57,640 nucleotides of DNA from Arenicellaceae bacterium. GTDB taxonomy: Bacteria > Pseudomonadota > Gammaproteobacteria > Arenicellales > Arenicellaceae. Numbering within the stretch: position 1 is the first letter of the stretch; each line of letters begins with the position of its first letter. The position numbers and the translations under genes were made by a program. Shown here piece by piece: positions 1 through 7,445 of this stretch. The notes below the pieces were generated by a model, which was given only the letters and a program-made list of their open reading frames with translations, was not told where the DNA came from and ran no database searches. The DNA lies in the NCBI GenBank assembly GCA_029246505.1, contig JAQWNC010000022.1:1-57640 (forward strand), given 5' to 3'.

Positions 1-375
1 TTTTAGTTGCCCACCGATACTCCACACACCATCGCCCTGTGAGGAAATATATAGAAACACGAAGCAATAAAGCACCGCAAGCTCTCCTTGATTCAATATA
101 GGGAAGAAGTCATTAGTACCATGCGAAATCCAGTAGGCTGCCGCCATATGGCCAGAAGCAATAAAAGCGACAGGTGACGTGAATAGGCCAACCATAATCA
201 GAACACCGCCAATCAATTCAATGCCGCCTCCGAGGAGTTTGACGTACCCCTCTGCTGGCGAAACTCTGGGATAGCTCAAATACTTGCTGGTCCCGTGCCA
301 TAGAAATAGAAACCCAGACATAATTCGCATTAGCGCATATGTTTGCTTTTCATAGGTTTTCATAAAATCAGTCAT
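1..375 (-). CDS. DoxX family membrane protein (3' end cut by window edge)
   Basis: 125 codons are visible with no stop before the window edge. The reading starts MTDFMKTYEKQTYALMRIMS, followed by the FLFLWHGTSKY stretch and several hydrophobic helices (GGGIELIGGVLIMVGLFTS, ELAVLYCFVFLYI) typical of DoxX/DUF4870-like four-helix inner-membrane proteins. The start ATG is preceded on the minus strand by AAGAGGAAC, a good ribosome site. DoxX proteins are linked to thiosulfate, quinone or oxidative-stress metabolism, but the function of this paralogue cannot be inferred. A promoter-region element shared with the gene at 5665-6690 lies about 60-125 bp upstream. Confidence 0.85.
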   Translation of the reverse strand, partial: MTDFMKTYEKQTYALMRIMSGFLFLWHGTSKYLSYPRVSPAEGYVKLLGGGIELIGGVLIMVGLFTSPVAFIASGHMAAAYWISHGTNDFFPILNQGELAVLYCFVFLYISSQGDGVWSIGGQLK

Positions 376-435
376 TTGAGTGTTCCTCTTACTTTTTGTT
401 CAAGTCAAGATTCATTTACTCAGAAAGAATAGCAA

Positions 436-500
436 ATGGCTGTTAATTGCCCAAAGCTTTATTAATACCCACAGTTCTTATAATCCTGAGCTAGGCACTC
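436..500 (-). promoter_or_regulatory. Shared upstream element, copy 1 (before DoxX gene)
   Basis: Read on the minus strand this contains GTGGGTATTAAT (461-472) and TTTGGGCAATTAAC (442-455), two loosely direct-repeated TGGGTA-TTAA boxes about 19 bp apart, preceded by GCTCAGGATTA. About 65 bp match, with scattered differences, the block at 6820-6885 upstream of another minus-strand gene. The conservation in two unrelated promoters suggests a regulator-binding region. Confidence 0.5.
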
Positions 501-656
501 ACGGCTGACTGACAGATATACTTGTGTCCGTTGGGCGACCAAGTAAAATTTCTCCCTCAAAGTTTTGAGTAGCTAGCGTGAGCGGACCAAACAGTAATCC
601 GAAAATAGAGAAGTAAGTAAATAAGCTATGGTATTTACTCGTATAGCGCGAAGACT

Positions 657-1877
657 TCATAATCTGTTAAATTTTTCCAACAACCAATCAGCAAGCTGCG
701 GTATAACTACCGCCCTGTATTCGCCCGCGCAGTGGTTGCCACGACCCAGCAACCATATATCCGAATCGACCGCTGACTCGTACGCCAACATCAAATCAGA
801 GACTGGAACTATATCGTCCAATGTTCCGTTGGCAATCAATAACGGTGTCTTTATCGTTTGACCCTGCCCGAGCAATCCTGCTTCAAATAACGAAAACGGT
901 TTCAAAGCCTGCTGCATACCTGCTGGAGTTAGCTCGGCACCTATGCGTGGCGCTAGGTTAAGGTAAGTCATTCTTTCTGGAGTCGTAAATCCATATTCGA
1001 TGTTTTCAATTGACTGCACGAATGTCTCATGAGCTGGGGCACAGAATGCCGCAACAGCATTGATACGTGGATCATTTCGAGCGGCCACGCGCAGTGCGAA
1101 ATGCCCCCCCCAACTTACTCCAACGAAACTGATTCGTTGTGCCTTGAACTCTCCTTTCGTAATAAAGTAATCGAGAATAGCCATATGCGCGTCGTCCGCA
1201 TCTGGGGTTGAAAGCCAATTTTTACTTTCACCAAATCCTGGCAAATCGAATGTAACGACAGCCATTCCCTTTCTGTTCATTTCTCGAACTGACCTATAAT
1301 GGTTAGCCTTGTATTGATCAGAACCACCGGTCCAGATAATCAAAGGTGGGTTTTCAACACCAACGGGACGATGCAGATATGCAATCAATTTGCCATCCCT
1401 ATACGGAATATCCATTACTTCCAGTGGCACATCAAATAAAGCACCCGCTTTTCTATATACGTTAAGTTGACTTTGATAAGCCATATCTTCTAAAGGCGTG
1501 TGATTGCCAGGAAACCAACTCAATGAATAGTAAACATTTGCCTTCAGATATGCGTCATGGGCCTCCAACCGCTGGTGATTAGCTATCGCTGAATCCCCCA
1601 CGTTTTCATAATACTGGCCTATAGATCGCCACTCATTGAGCCACGAGCCGGGACCGTCTCCTTCGCGTGTCTTGATTTTGAGTGCCGTAGTATTAAGAAC
1701 TGCCTCATCCGCACCTTGGTAAGACAATACGGTGATTCGCCGTTCTGGAAATATTAGCTTCCCATCCTCGATATGCTGTGCAGCGGCACTTTGTAGTGTG
1801 CTTATTAAAACTACTGACATGCCGAACAGAACCATCGACGCATTGATGAGCTTGAAGAAAGCTGATTTATTTATCAT
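657..1877 (-). CDS. Secreted alpha/beta-hydrolase (FrsA/DUF1100-like esterase)
   Basis: 406 residues with an N-terminal signal peptide (hydrophobic segment about 13-33, ending SAAAQ). The alpha/beta-hydrolase fold shows the oxyanion region IIWTGGSDQ near 181, nucleophile elbow GVSWGG with Ser255, a candidate acid in NGTLDD near 354 and catalytic His in GRGNH near 384. The long helical N-terminal part before the hydrolase core resembles the FrsA/2,6-dihydroxypseudooxynicotine hydrolase group, which cleave esters or C-C bonds of aromatic substrates; the substrate here is unknown. AAGGGAACT precedes the ATG. A decayed gene scrap ends 3 bp upstream of the start. Confidence 0.8.
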   Translation of the reverse strand: MINKSAFFKLINASMVLFGMSVVLISTLQSAAAQHIEDGKLIFPERRITVLSYQGADEAVLNTTALKIKTREGDGPGSWLNEWRSIGQYYENVGDSAIANHQRLEAHDAYLKANVYYSLSWFPGNHTPLEDMAYQSQLNVYRKAGALFDVPLEVMDIPYRDGKLIAYLHRPVGVENPPLIIWTGGSDQYKANHYRSVREMNRKGMAVVTFDLPGFGESKNWLSTPDADDAHMAILDYFITKGEFKAQRISFVGVSWGGHFALRVAARNDPRINAVAAFCAPAHETFVQSIENIEYGFTTPERMTYLNLAPRIGAELTPAGMQQALKPFSLFEAGLLGQGQTIKTPLLIANGTLDDIVPVSDLMLAYESAVDSDIWLLGRGNHCAGEYRAVVIPQLADWLLEKFNRL

Positions 1878-1879
1878 AT

Positions 1880-2110
1880 CTAGTTCCCTTTATTATAATA
1901 ACTGAAGTTTATTTCATTACTTACGTTAGATTTCTTAGCGGCCTTAGTGTACCGCATTGCTGTGGTTGCAAAATCTTGAGGTACACCCTCACCGCTAGCA
2001 TACATAAGCCCCAGATTGTTTTGAGGTATTCCTCAAACTCCCGACGAACATATTTGGGCAGGGGTTTCCCCTGGATGGCCATCAAGTCAACTAGCGCGTT
2101 AGTTAAGCAT
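1880..2110 (-). pseudogene. Chimeric remnant: IS91-type transposase scrap joined to a Sel1 repeat
   Basis: On the minus strand, about 2017-2110 encodes ALVDLMAIQGKPLPKYVRRE then FEEYLK, which resembles the N-terminal zinc-binding region of IS91/ISCR transposases (consensus roughly LPxYVxREFExYLxCG). In a different frame, 1880-2016 encodes NLGLMYASGEGVPQDFATTA followed by MRYTKAAKKSN, a near-consensus Sel1-like tetratricopeptide repeat, and then runs to a stop 3 bp before the esterase start. Neither piece can be a functional protein. Family calls are from motif memory; the Sel1 part is the surer of the two. Confidence 0.6.
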
Positions 2111-2773
2111 CTCTTTGGTCTGAATCGTGACATCGACCCGACGATTTTTAGTTCGTCCGTCAGTGTCGTCGCTACCGTCGGCTTTAACGTTGGGAGCGAT
2201 GGGTTGAGTCTCTCCCAGCCCTTCAGTATTGATCACCTCAGTATTAATCTGGGCATATTTGACGAGCCAGTTTTTGACTGAATCGGCGCGGCGATCAGAC
2301 AGTTTCATATTATAACTTTCACTGCCCTTGGCGTCAGTGTGGCCGATGATGGTGACATCGCCTGTGCGTTTTTCTCGTATGATCAGTCCCAGTTTTGTGA
2401 GTTCGGTCTCCGCTGTCGGCTTGATGTCGGCTTTATCGAAATCGAACAATATATCGCTGGACAGGACCACACTGATTTCCATCTCGCCGACCTTGGCCCC
2501 CAAGTCATCGATAGCCTGGTTCAGTTCCTCGACCGTCGCCAAGAGGGCCAGGCCCTGTCCGTCGATTGCAGCATCCAGTCCCTCGATCTCTCGGATGTCC
2601 TCAATGAGCGATTGCGCGCCTTGATCCGGTCCCAGCGACAACAGTGATAGCTTAGCGGCATCGTGAGCAGTGGGGTCATCGGGCTGGTCGGCCTCCCAGG
2701 CGATAGCGCTTATAGCAAAAAACACCGATGCGACCACGGCGCTATTAGCGTTGTGCTTGAGTAACGCCCTCAT
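2099..2773 (-). CDS. OmpA-family peptidoglycan-associated protein
   Basis: 224 residues: a weak signal sequence (to about residue 25), a spacer containing a short predicted helix (about 55-95), and a C-terminal OmpA domain from about 105 with DILFDFDKADIKP, the IIGHTDAKGS peptidoglycan-contact motif, LSDRRADSVKNWL and the closing RTKNRRVDVTI. OmpA domains bind meso-diaminopimelate in peptidoglycan and anchor the envelope. Its ATG overlaps the previous gene's stop by 4 bp (ATGA), so the two are translationally coupled. Cellular partner unknown. Confidence 0.88.
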   Translation of the reverse strand: MRALLKHNANSAVVASVFFAISAIAWEADQPDDPTAHDAAKLSLLSLGPDQGAQSLIEDIREIEGLDAAIDGQGLALLATVEELNQAIDDLGAKVGEMEISVVLSSDILFDFDKADIKPTAETELTKLGLIIREKRTGDVTIIGHTDAKGSESYNMKLSDRRADSVKNWLVKYAQINTEVINTEGLGETQPIAPNVKADGSDDTDGRTKNRRVDVTIQTKEMLN

Positions 2774-3228
2774 CGCGAAACGGCCAATTCCTCAAACGGC
2801 AGCACACCCGGTATCACTAGATTGATGGACTTGACTGTCGCCGGGGGGGCAGGAAATTTAAACCATACCAACTGCTTACCGCCTGCAGCAATCTTCCTGC
2901 TAATGTCCCCTGCACTGTTCATAGGGGCACCGATCCACTTGTTGTTACTGTCCTTTAACACATGATATTTTTTCTTTTCGGTATCGTCTATGAAGTAGAC
3001 TCCAGCAAAGTCGTAGTAGATTCTCTCCTCGGCTTTGCCATTATTGCGATAGACGAGCACAACCGTGAATATATTATCGAGGATGCTGGCCTTAAGTACG
3101 TCCACGTCTATATCACCGGACATACTCATTTGAGTCTGAAGCGGTTCTGCTGCCCAGGCTCGGGTGTAGCTTACGACAGCCAACAACACGATAAGTATGA
3201 GTGCGCGAGGTAGGTATTGATTTTTCAT
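2770..3228 (-). CDS. Secreted protein of unknown function, coupled to OmpA-domain gene
   Basis: 152 residues with a clear signal peptide (hydrophobic residues 9-24, cleavage near AWA-AEP). The mature part is beta-rich (IFTVVLVYRNNGKAEERIYY, GDISRKIAAGGKQLVWFKFP), resembling small immunoglobulin-like or DUF4352-type secreted domains, but I do not recognise the family. GGGAGG lies 6 bp before the ATG. It is the first gene of a two-gene unit with the OmpA-domain protein, so it is probably an envelope partner of that protein. Confidence 0.7.
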   Translation of the reverse strand: MKNQYLPRALILIVLLAVVSYTRAWAAEPLQTQMSMSGDIDVDVLKASILDNIFTVVLVYRNNGKAEERIYYDFAGVYFIDDTEKKKYHVLKDSNNKWIGAPMNSAGDISRKIAAGGKQLVWFKFPAPPATVKSINLVIPGVLPFEELAVSR

Positions 3229-3548
3229 ATGATGCCTCCCTGATTTAGTTGCTTACTATATGAGACCTCAGCATAACTCATTCCGAGGATAGCCTGTGCT
3301 ATTTGTTCAACTGAGGCGGTACCGTTGTTGCGCAGAAGCTCTATTAGCATTACAGGTTGGTACACCTGTGACATACGCATCTGATTTCGGACAAAGTCAG
3401 CAAGCTTGTACCTGTGATAAGGTTGTTAGGTGTATCTTTAGTAAAAGTGGCTTAATGCGAGAGCATCTTCACACTCGCTGCGCTTGCTGAACGAAAGCCA
3501 CTACTTTAATCTATGCTTTCTTTACTGACTCAAAATTATATTGGGATT

Positions 3549-3938
3549 ATGCCTAGGATTAACGTTGTAGGTGCGCTAATTAAAACCGGTGAAAAAGTGC
3601 TTATTGCACAGCGCGCTAGAGGCGAGTTCGCGGACAAATGGGAGTTTCCTGGCGGGAAAGTAGAAGATGGGGAGACCCCCGAACACGGGTTAATCCGAGA
3701 GATACATGAGGAGCTCGGCGTCATAATAAAGGTTGGGGCTCATATAGCATCTATTGATTTTGAAATTGCTACAAAGCAACTGTGTCTGAATTGTTATTGG
3801 GCGGATCTAATAGAAGGAGTCCCCCAAGCAAAGGAACACCATAGAGTTAAATGGGTAAGGATAAATGATTTATTGGACTATGACCTCGCACCCGCCGATA
3901 TACCAATAGCTAAGGAGGCGATGAAGTATGATAGGTGA
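3549..3938 (+). CDS. Nudix hydrolase, MutT-like (deoxy)nucleoside triphosphate pyrophosphohydrolase
   Basis: 129 residues from the ATG beginning MPRINVVGALI, chosen because family members start just before this first strand; an in-frame ATG 36 bp upstream adds twelve unrelated residues. The complete Nudix box is at residues 36-58: Gly36, Glu42, Arg50-Glu51, Glu54-Glu55, Gly57. The QRARGEFADKWEFPGG lead-in is typical of MutT/CTP pyrophosphohydrolases that clean oxidised or non-canonical nucleotides. It stands alone, convergent with the truncated sulfatase whose frame ends 12 bp away. Confidence 0.88.
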   Translation: MPRINVVGALIKTGEKVLIAQRARGEFADKWEFPGGKVEDGETPEHGLIREIHEELGVIIKVGAHIASIDFEIATKQLCLNCYWADLIEGVPQAKEHHRVKWVRINDLLDYDLAPADIPIAKEAMKYDR

Positions 3939-3949
3939 AGTTCCAGGAG

Positions 3950-4972
3950 TTACTGAAGGGGATATTTTCCAAGCCGTAAAGCTCTGCACGCTGCATAAAT
4001 TTCCATTTTTCTAGCTTCAGTATTCTTTTGGTCAACGGATAATTCACTCCAGGGTTTAATAGATTCAGGTAGTGGTGGTAATTTCACGTTGGACGCTACA
4101 ACGCCCCGCTCCTTTAATCCCTGTAACCGTTGCTCCCTCAATATCTCGTATCCGGAATCGTAACGCCCACGATACTTTTCTATATATTCCGAAGGTGCTT
4201 GTAGCGGCCAGTGAGGGGCCGTAAAAGCTAAATAGGCGAAGAAAGGCCGCTTATCGTTTTGGTTGCTGCTGATGTGATCAATTATTCTTTGAGTATAAAA
4301 ATTACTTGAATAACCATACTCATCTGGTAGTTCATCCAAAAGCCGACCATTTTCGCGGAACTCCGCAATCGGGTCTCTTGTTTCAAGACCTCGCATGTCA
4401 AAGTGATTGGCTCCGCCATGCAGTAAAGCAAAGGTCTTTTCAAATCCGCGAGCACTGGGGCTGGAATGTTCTTCCAAACCTAAATGCCATTTGCCCGTCA
4501 TATAAGTGTGATATCCGGAACTTTGTAGCAACGTAGCAATAGAAACAACTCTGTGATTAAGGTACCCCTCGTAGCCGGGTTGGCCTTCCTGATTGGGCAA
4601 CATGAGCTCTCTCATGGTGCCTAAGCCAGCCAGATGGTTGTCTACCCCTGACAACAACATTGCTCGACTGGGTGAACAAGTTGAAGCAGCATAGAATTGC
4701 GTGAACTTAACCCCACTATCTGCCAGTGCGTCTAGATTTGGGGTTTCTATTTCTCCCCCGAAGGCACCTATATCGCTATACCCCATATCGTCAGCGACAA
4801 TTAGTAATATATTGGGTCTGTTTAACTCAGACTGAATGTCTGTTGAGTTACTGATCTCAACTGCGGGTGATTGCGCCTCACTCAGGGGTACGTCCGTACA
4901 TGCAATCGGCAGAAATAAAAGTGTCGAACATAGCAGCGCTAATCGACCCTGCTGTCTGCAGTTCTGCTTCAT
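3950..4972 (-). pseudogene. Arylsulfatase-type sulfatase, 3'-truncated
   Basis: 340 residues matching the N-terminal two thirds of a formylglycine sulfatase. A lipobox (LPIAC, Cys25) suggests an outer-membrane or periplasmic lipoprotein. Metal-site Asp61-Asp62 in VADDMGY, the CSPSR formylglycine signature at 99-103 (Cys99), and TGKWHLG (Lys161, His163) are all intact. The frame departs from the family after RKMEIYAA and stops about 15 residues later, where relatives continue for some 200 more residues including the rest of the core and C-terminal domain. Probably non-functional. A deletion brought its end to within 12 bp of the Nudix gene. Confidence 0.82.
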
Positions 4973-5237
4973 AACTGCTTCATATTACCGCAACTTACGC
5001 ACCAGAATGTACCTGGTAGCCGTGTATTAAGACGGGAGACTGAACATGATGACCTGTCATTTTTATTCACTACATTGATCGCAATTTCACATTTCGAGCG
5101 TAGTGTGATTACATCAGTTATTCTTTATAACGCTATTTTATGCAATATCATTATTTGATTTGTGCATATCTTAAACTTACTCGATAGAATATCTCCAACC
5201 AAAACCCCAAATCTTATGATTAATTCAGAGCTCGATT

Positions 5238-5546
5238 TCAAGCTACTTGCGGCACAAATATGTTCATGCTCTGATACGCATAAGGATCAGGGAGTACGGT
5301 CGGTCTCCTGCCTCCAGGCTGATTTTCAGCCATCCGAACTGGGTTGGCCACATAAACCACCTGATATTGACGCACTTCCATAGGCTCACCGTCGACACTG
5401 ACATCAAGCGTCATGTATGCCTCTGGATCAAAGATTAGAGCTTCATCGTTAGAGGGTATCATCTGCGCGAGTAGTGAAGAGCTCGCGACAACGATTGTAA
5501 TAAACAACCCCACCAAGACAGCACTTTTATTTTTCATAACAGGCAT
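5238..5546 (-). pseudogene. Subtype-B tannase-like esterase, N-terminal fragment
   Basis: 102 residues: signal peptide (VLVGLFITIVVASSSLLAQ), then TLDVSVDGEPMEVRQY, VVYVANPV and YQSMNIFVP. This order matches the N-terminus of subtype-B tannases and related secreted esterases (VxGxxIxYxxYxxIxYVxNPV...MNIFVP), which are around 500 residues long. Everything carrying the Ser-Asp-His triad is absent, so this is a remnant. The 14-bp sequence just after its stop recurs at 5625-5638, which may mark the deletion that truncated it. Confidence 0.65.
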
Positions 5547-5664
5547 ACCTAATTGCAGTTATTCGCATAAACAAAAATTGTGGCCATAATTACGATATTA
5601 ATTCCCGTAGTTCTTATTAGGATTGATTAATTCAGAGCGAAAAATCTTCACTTGCTGTGGTGCT

Positions 5665-6690
5665 TCAATTTGTCGGCGCATGCCCGAGCTCCGGCACGCA
5701 GTCAAAACGGCCCACTTGAAGATCTGTTCGAACGAAGGTTCTCGTGCCGCGTTGGATGCCAGTATAATAAGCAGCATCGTTTGCCGTCCACGCAAGATGC
5801 AGCAAGCCAGTCTCTGGCTCGACCCACAACTTTTCGGTTGTGGAAAGGTCAGCAGTGTTGAGTCTCCCGGCCCAAAGCGCACCCGCACGATAGCCTGTCG
5901 TCTCAATATAGAGCGCGTCATCCTCGAATCGAGCGATTGAATAACCAAGGTCCGTTGGGGCTGGGTCGGAGTACCCGGTCCCGTCGAATTGGATAACGCG
6001 ATGCACGTCCATAAACTCGTGACGGATGTGGATTTCATCCCCCTGTCTCGAAATACTCGACGGTAGCCCCGGCGCTCCCCAAGCCCGAATATTGCTGGCG
6101 GGATTACATCTTAAGGTTGGGTTCTGCATCTCCCAGTCGAATGCAGCGTGCACGGCCTCACCTTCTCGCGTCAATAGACCCTGGGAGTCCGCGGCGCTTC
6201 CAGCATCCACGAGGTAAGCGTCCGGATACCAGGTGCCTACGATACTCGTGTCCCCTTCTATTATGGGCGCCCCGAATACCGCTTCGCCATCGCGGTGTCG
6301 AAGCGCCAGATCTGTTCCGTCCTGAAAGTGAGCAATGGCGAGTTCACATCCCATCGGATCACTCCTCGATACAAAGCCCTCGATCGTGATGCTAGTGCCA
6401 ACCGCGAAATGCTCAGCACTAACCCCTCGCCGTTCAAGTTGCACGCGAGATTGCATCTCGCACCAACGCGCTTCGATCTCACCTGCTTCATTTACTGTAT
6501 CGAGATAAACGAACGCGTGAGGATTAACGAACTGGTAATCGGTAACAACGCCTGTCAAAGACACGTACACGTCTCTGTCGTAGTGCGACGACCAACCGTG
6601 ATGTGCTACTGCCTGGCCAGTCCATAGCATAGCTATTGTGACAAAGTGCGCCAAACGCACCTGCTTAATAGTCTCAATTCTGGTAGACAT
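5665..6690 (-). CDS. DUF6152 protein fused to a diverged C-terminal secreted domain
   Basis: 341 residues. The ATG is preceded by GAGAGGAC; a TTG one codon earlier is possible. The signal peptide ends QAVA, immediately followed by HHGW, so mature protein would start with His. DUF6152 occupies about 30-130 with the constant NPHAFVYLD and RRG elements. The remainder (to 341) has GTWYPD, LRCNPAS and HRVIQFDGTG, which look like a diverged form of the domain B seen in the fusions at 40-42 kb. Secreted; activity unknown. A 65-bp element shared with the DoxX promoter lies upstream. Confidence 0.75.
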   Translation of the reverse strand: MSTRIETIKQVRLAHFVTIAMLWTGQAVAHHGWSSHYDRDVYVSLTGVVTDYQFVNPHAFVYLDTVNEAGEIEARWCEMQSRVQLERRGVSAEHFAVGTSITIEGFVSRSDPMGCELAIAHFQDGTDLALRHRDGEAVFGAPIIEGDTSIVGTWYPDAYLVDAGSAADSQGLLTREGEAVHAAFDWEMQNPTLRCNPASNIRAWGAPGLPSSISRQGDEIHIRHEFMDVHRVIQFDGTGYSDPAPTDLGYSIARFEDDALYIETTGYRAGALWAGRLNTADLSTTEKLWVEPETGLLHLAWTANDAAYYTGIQRGTRTFVRTDLQVGRFDCVPELGHAPTN

Positions 6691-6819
6691 CAAATTTCGT
6701 CCTCTCTAATAGTTTCGTTCGAACCACATTAGCTGCATGCTGAACACCACACTTTTAGTATCGTTACCCGAATCAAATCCAATAGCAATATAGCTCGGGG
6801 TAAATATATCACCGAATGT

Positions 6820-6885
6820 CCGTTAATTACCCAAAGTGATGATTAATACCCACAATTCTGGTAATTCTGAGCAAGACACTAAAAT
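6820..6885 (-). promoter_or_regulatory. Shared upstream element, copy 2 (before DUF6152 gene)
   Basis: Minus strand: GTGGGTATTAAT (6842-6853) and TTTGGGTAATTAAC (6822-6835), spaced 20 bp, preceded by GCTCAGAATTA. It lies 130-195 bp upstream of the DUF6152 start and just beyond the 3' end of the cytochrome gene. See copy 1 at 436-500 for the comparison. Confidence 0.5.
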
Positions 6886-6893
6886 GAGAGTTC

Positions 6894-7445
6894 TCACTGC
6901 ACTTGACTACGATCGATGAACCCATCGTGATTGGGCATTTGCACTTGGGCAAAGCTGTTTTTATCCAGTACAAAATCCCTGGTCACAATTCCATTCATAT
7001 TGAGTACATAGGCTACCACCTGATAGACCTCGGCATTACTCAAGGACTTTGGGGCGGTAGGCGGCATGGCGCGCCTTACATAGTCGAACACGGTGCTGGC
7101 AAAAGGCCAATAGCTACCAACCGTCAAATTTGGAGGTGTACTAGTCGTTGAACCACCCACTAAAATAGGTACGCTAGGGCCTCCCTCACCTTGCTGACCG
7201 TGGCATGCAGCACACTGCTCTTCATAGACAAGCTGCCCTTGCGCAGCCGTACCACTACCGGAAGGCAAGCCACGCCCATCAGGTTCGACAATAAGATCCC
7301 ACCCTTGTAAGTTAGCTTCACTTATTGGCTGCCCTAGCATGATTTGTCCCGTATCATTCATAGACGCAGTGCCACACCCCATAAGTATTAAGCTGGTTAA
7401 GACCAGCGCAGTAACGCTGAGTATACTCAATTTAGGCATAAACAT
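6894..7445 (-). CDS. Lipoprotein monoheme cytochrome c, electron acceptor of the SoxC-like enzyme
   Basis: 183 residues: lipobox LMGC (Cys24), one heme site CAACH at 78-82 in QCAACHGQQGEGG, and a likely axial Met127 in RRAMPP. This is the arrangement of class I cytochromes partnered with sulfite or sulfane dehydrogenases (SorB/SoxD-like). SoxD proteins usually carry two hemes; only one is visible here. AAGGAGAGG precedes the ATG, which lies 14 bp inside the end of the dehydrogenase gene, so the pair is co-translated. It probably passes electrons from the molybdenum centre to the respiratory chain. Confidence 0.85.
   Translation of the reverse strand: MFMPKLSILSVTALVLTSLILMGCGTASMNDTGQIMLGQPISEANLQGWDLIVEPDGRGLPSGSGTAAQGQLVYEEQCAACHGQQGEGGPSVPILVGGSTTSTPPNLTVGSYWPFASTVFDYVRRAMPPTAPKSLSNAEVYQVVAYVLNMNGIVTRDFVLDKNSFAQVQMPNHDGFIDRSQVQ

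Noticed and set aside
3305-3431. GTTCAAC and GTTAGGT boxes suggesting an integron attC site upstream of the Nudix gene
   Set aside because: The two boxes are not complementary to each other, the interior lacks the paired L boxes, and there is no integrase or cassette array.
3446-3502. Inverted repeat AGTGGCTT / AAAGCCACT before the Nudix gene
   Set aside because: The 40-base loop is too large for a terminator and there is no T tract; probably chance.
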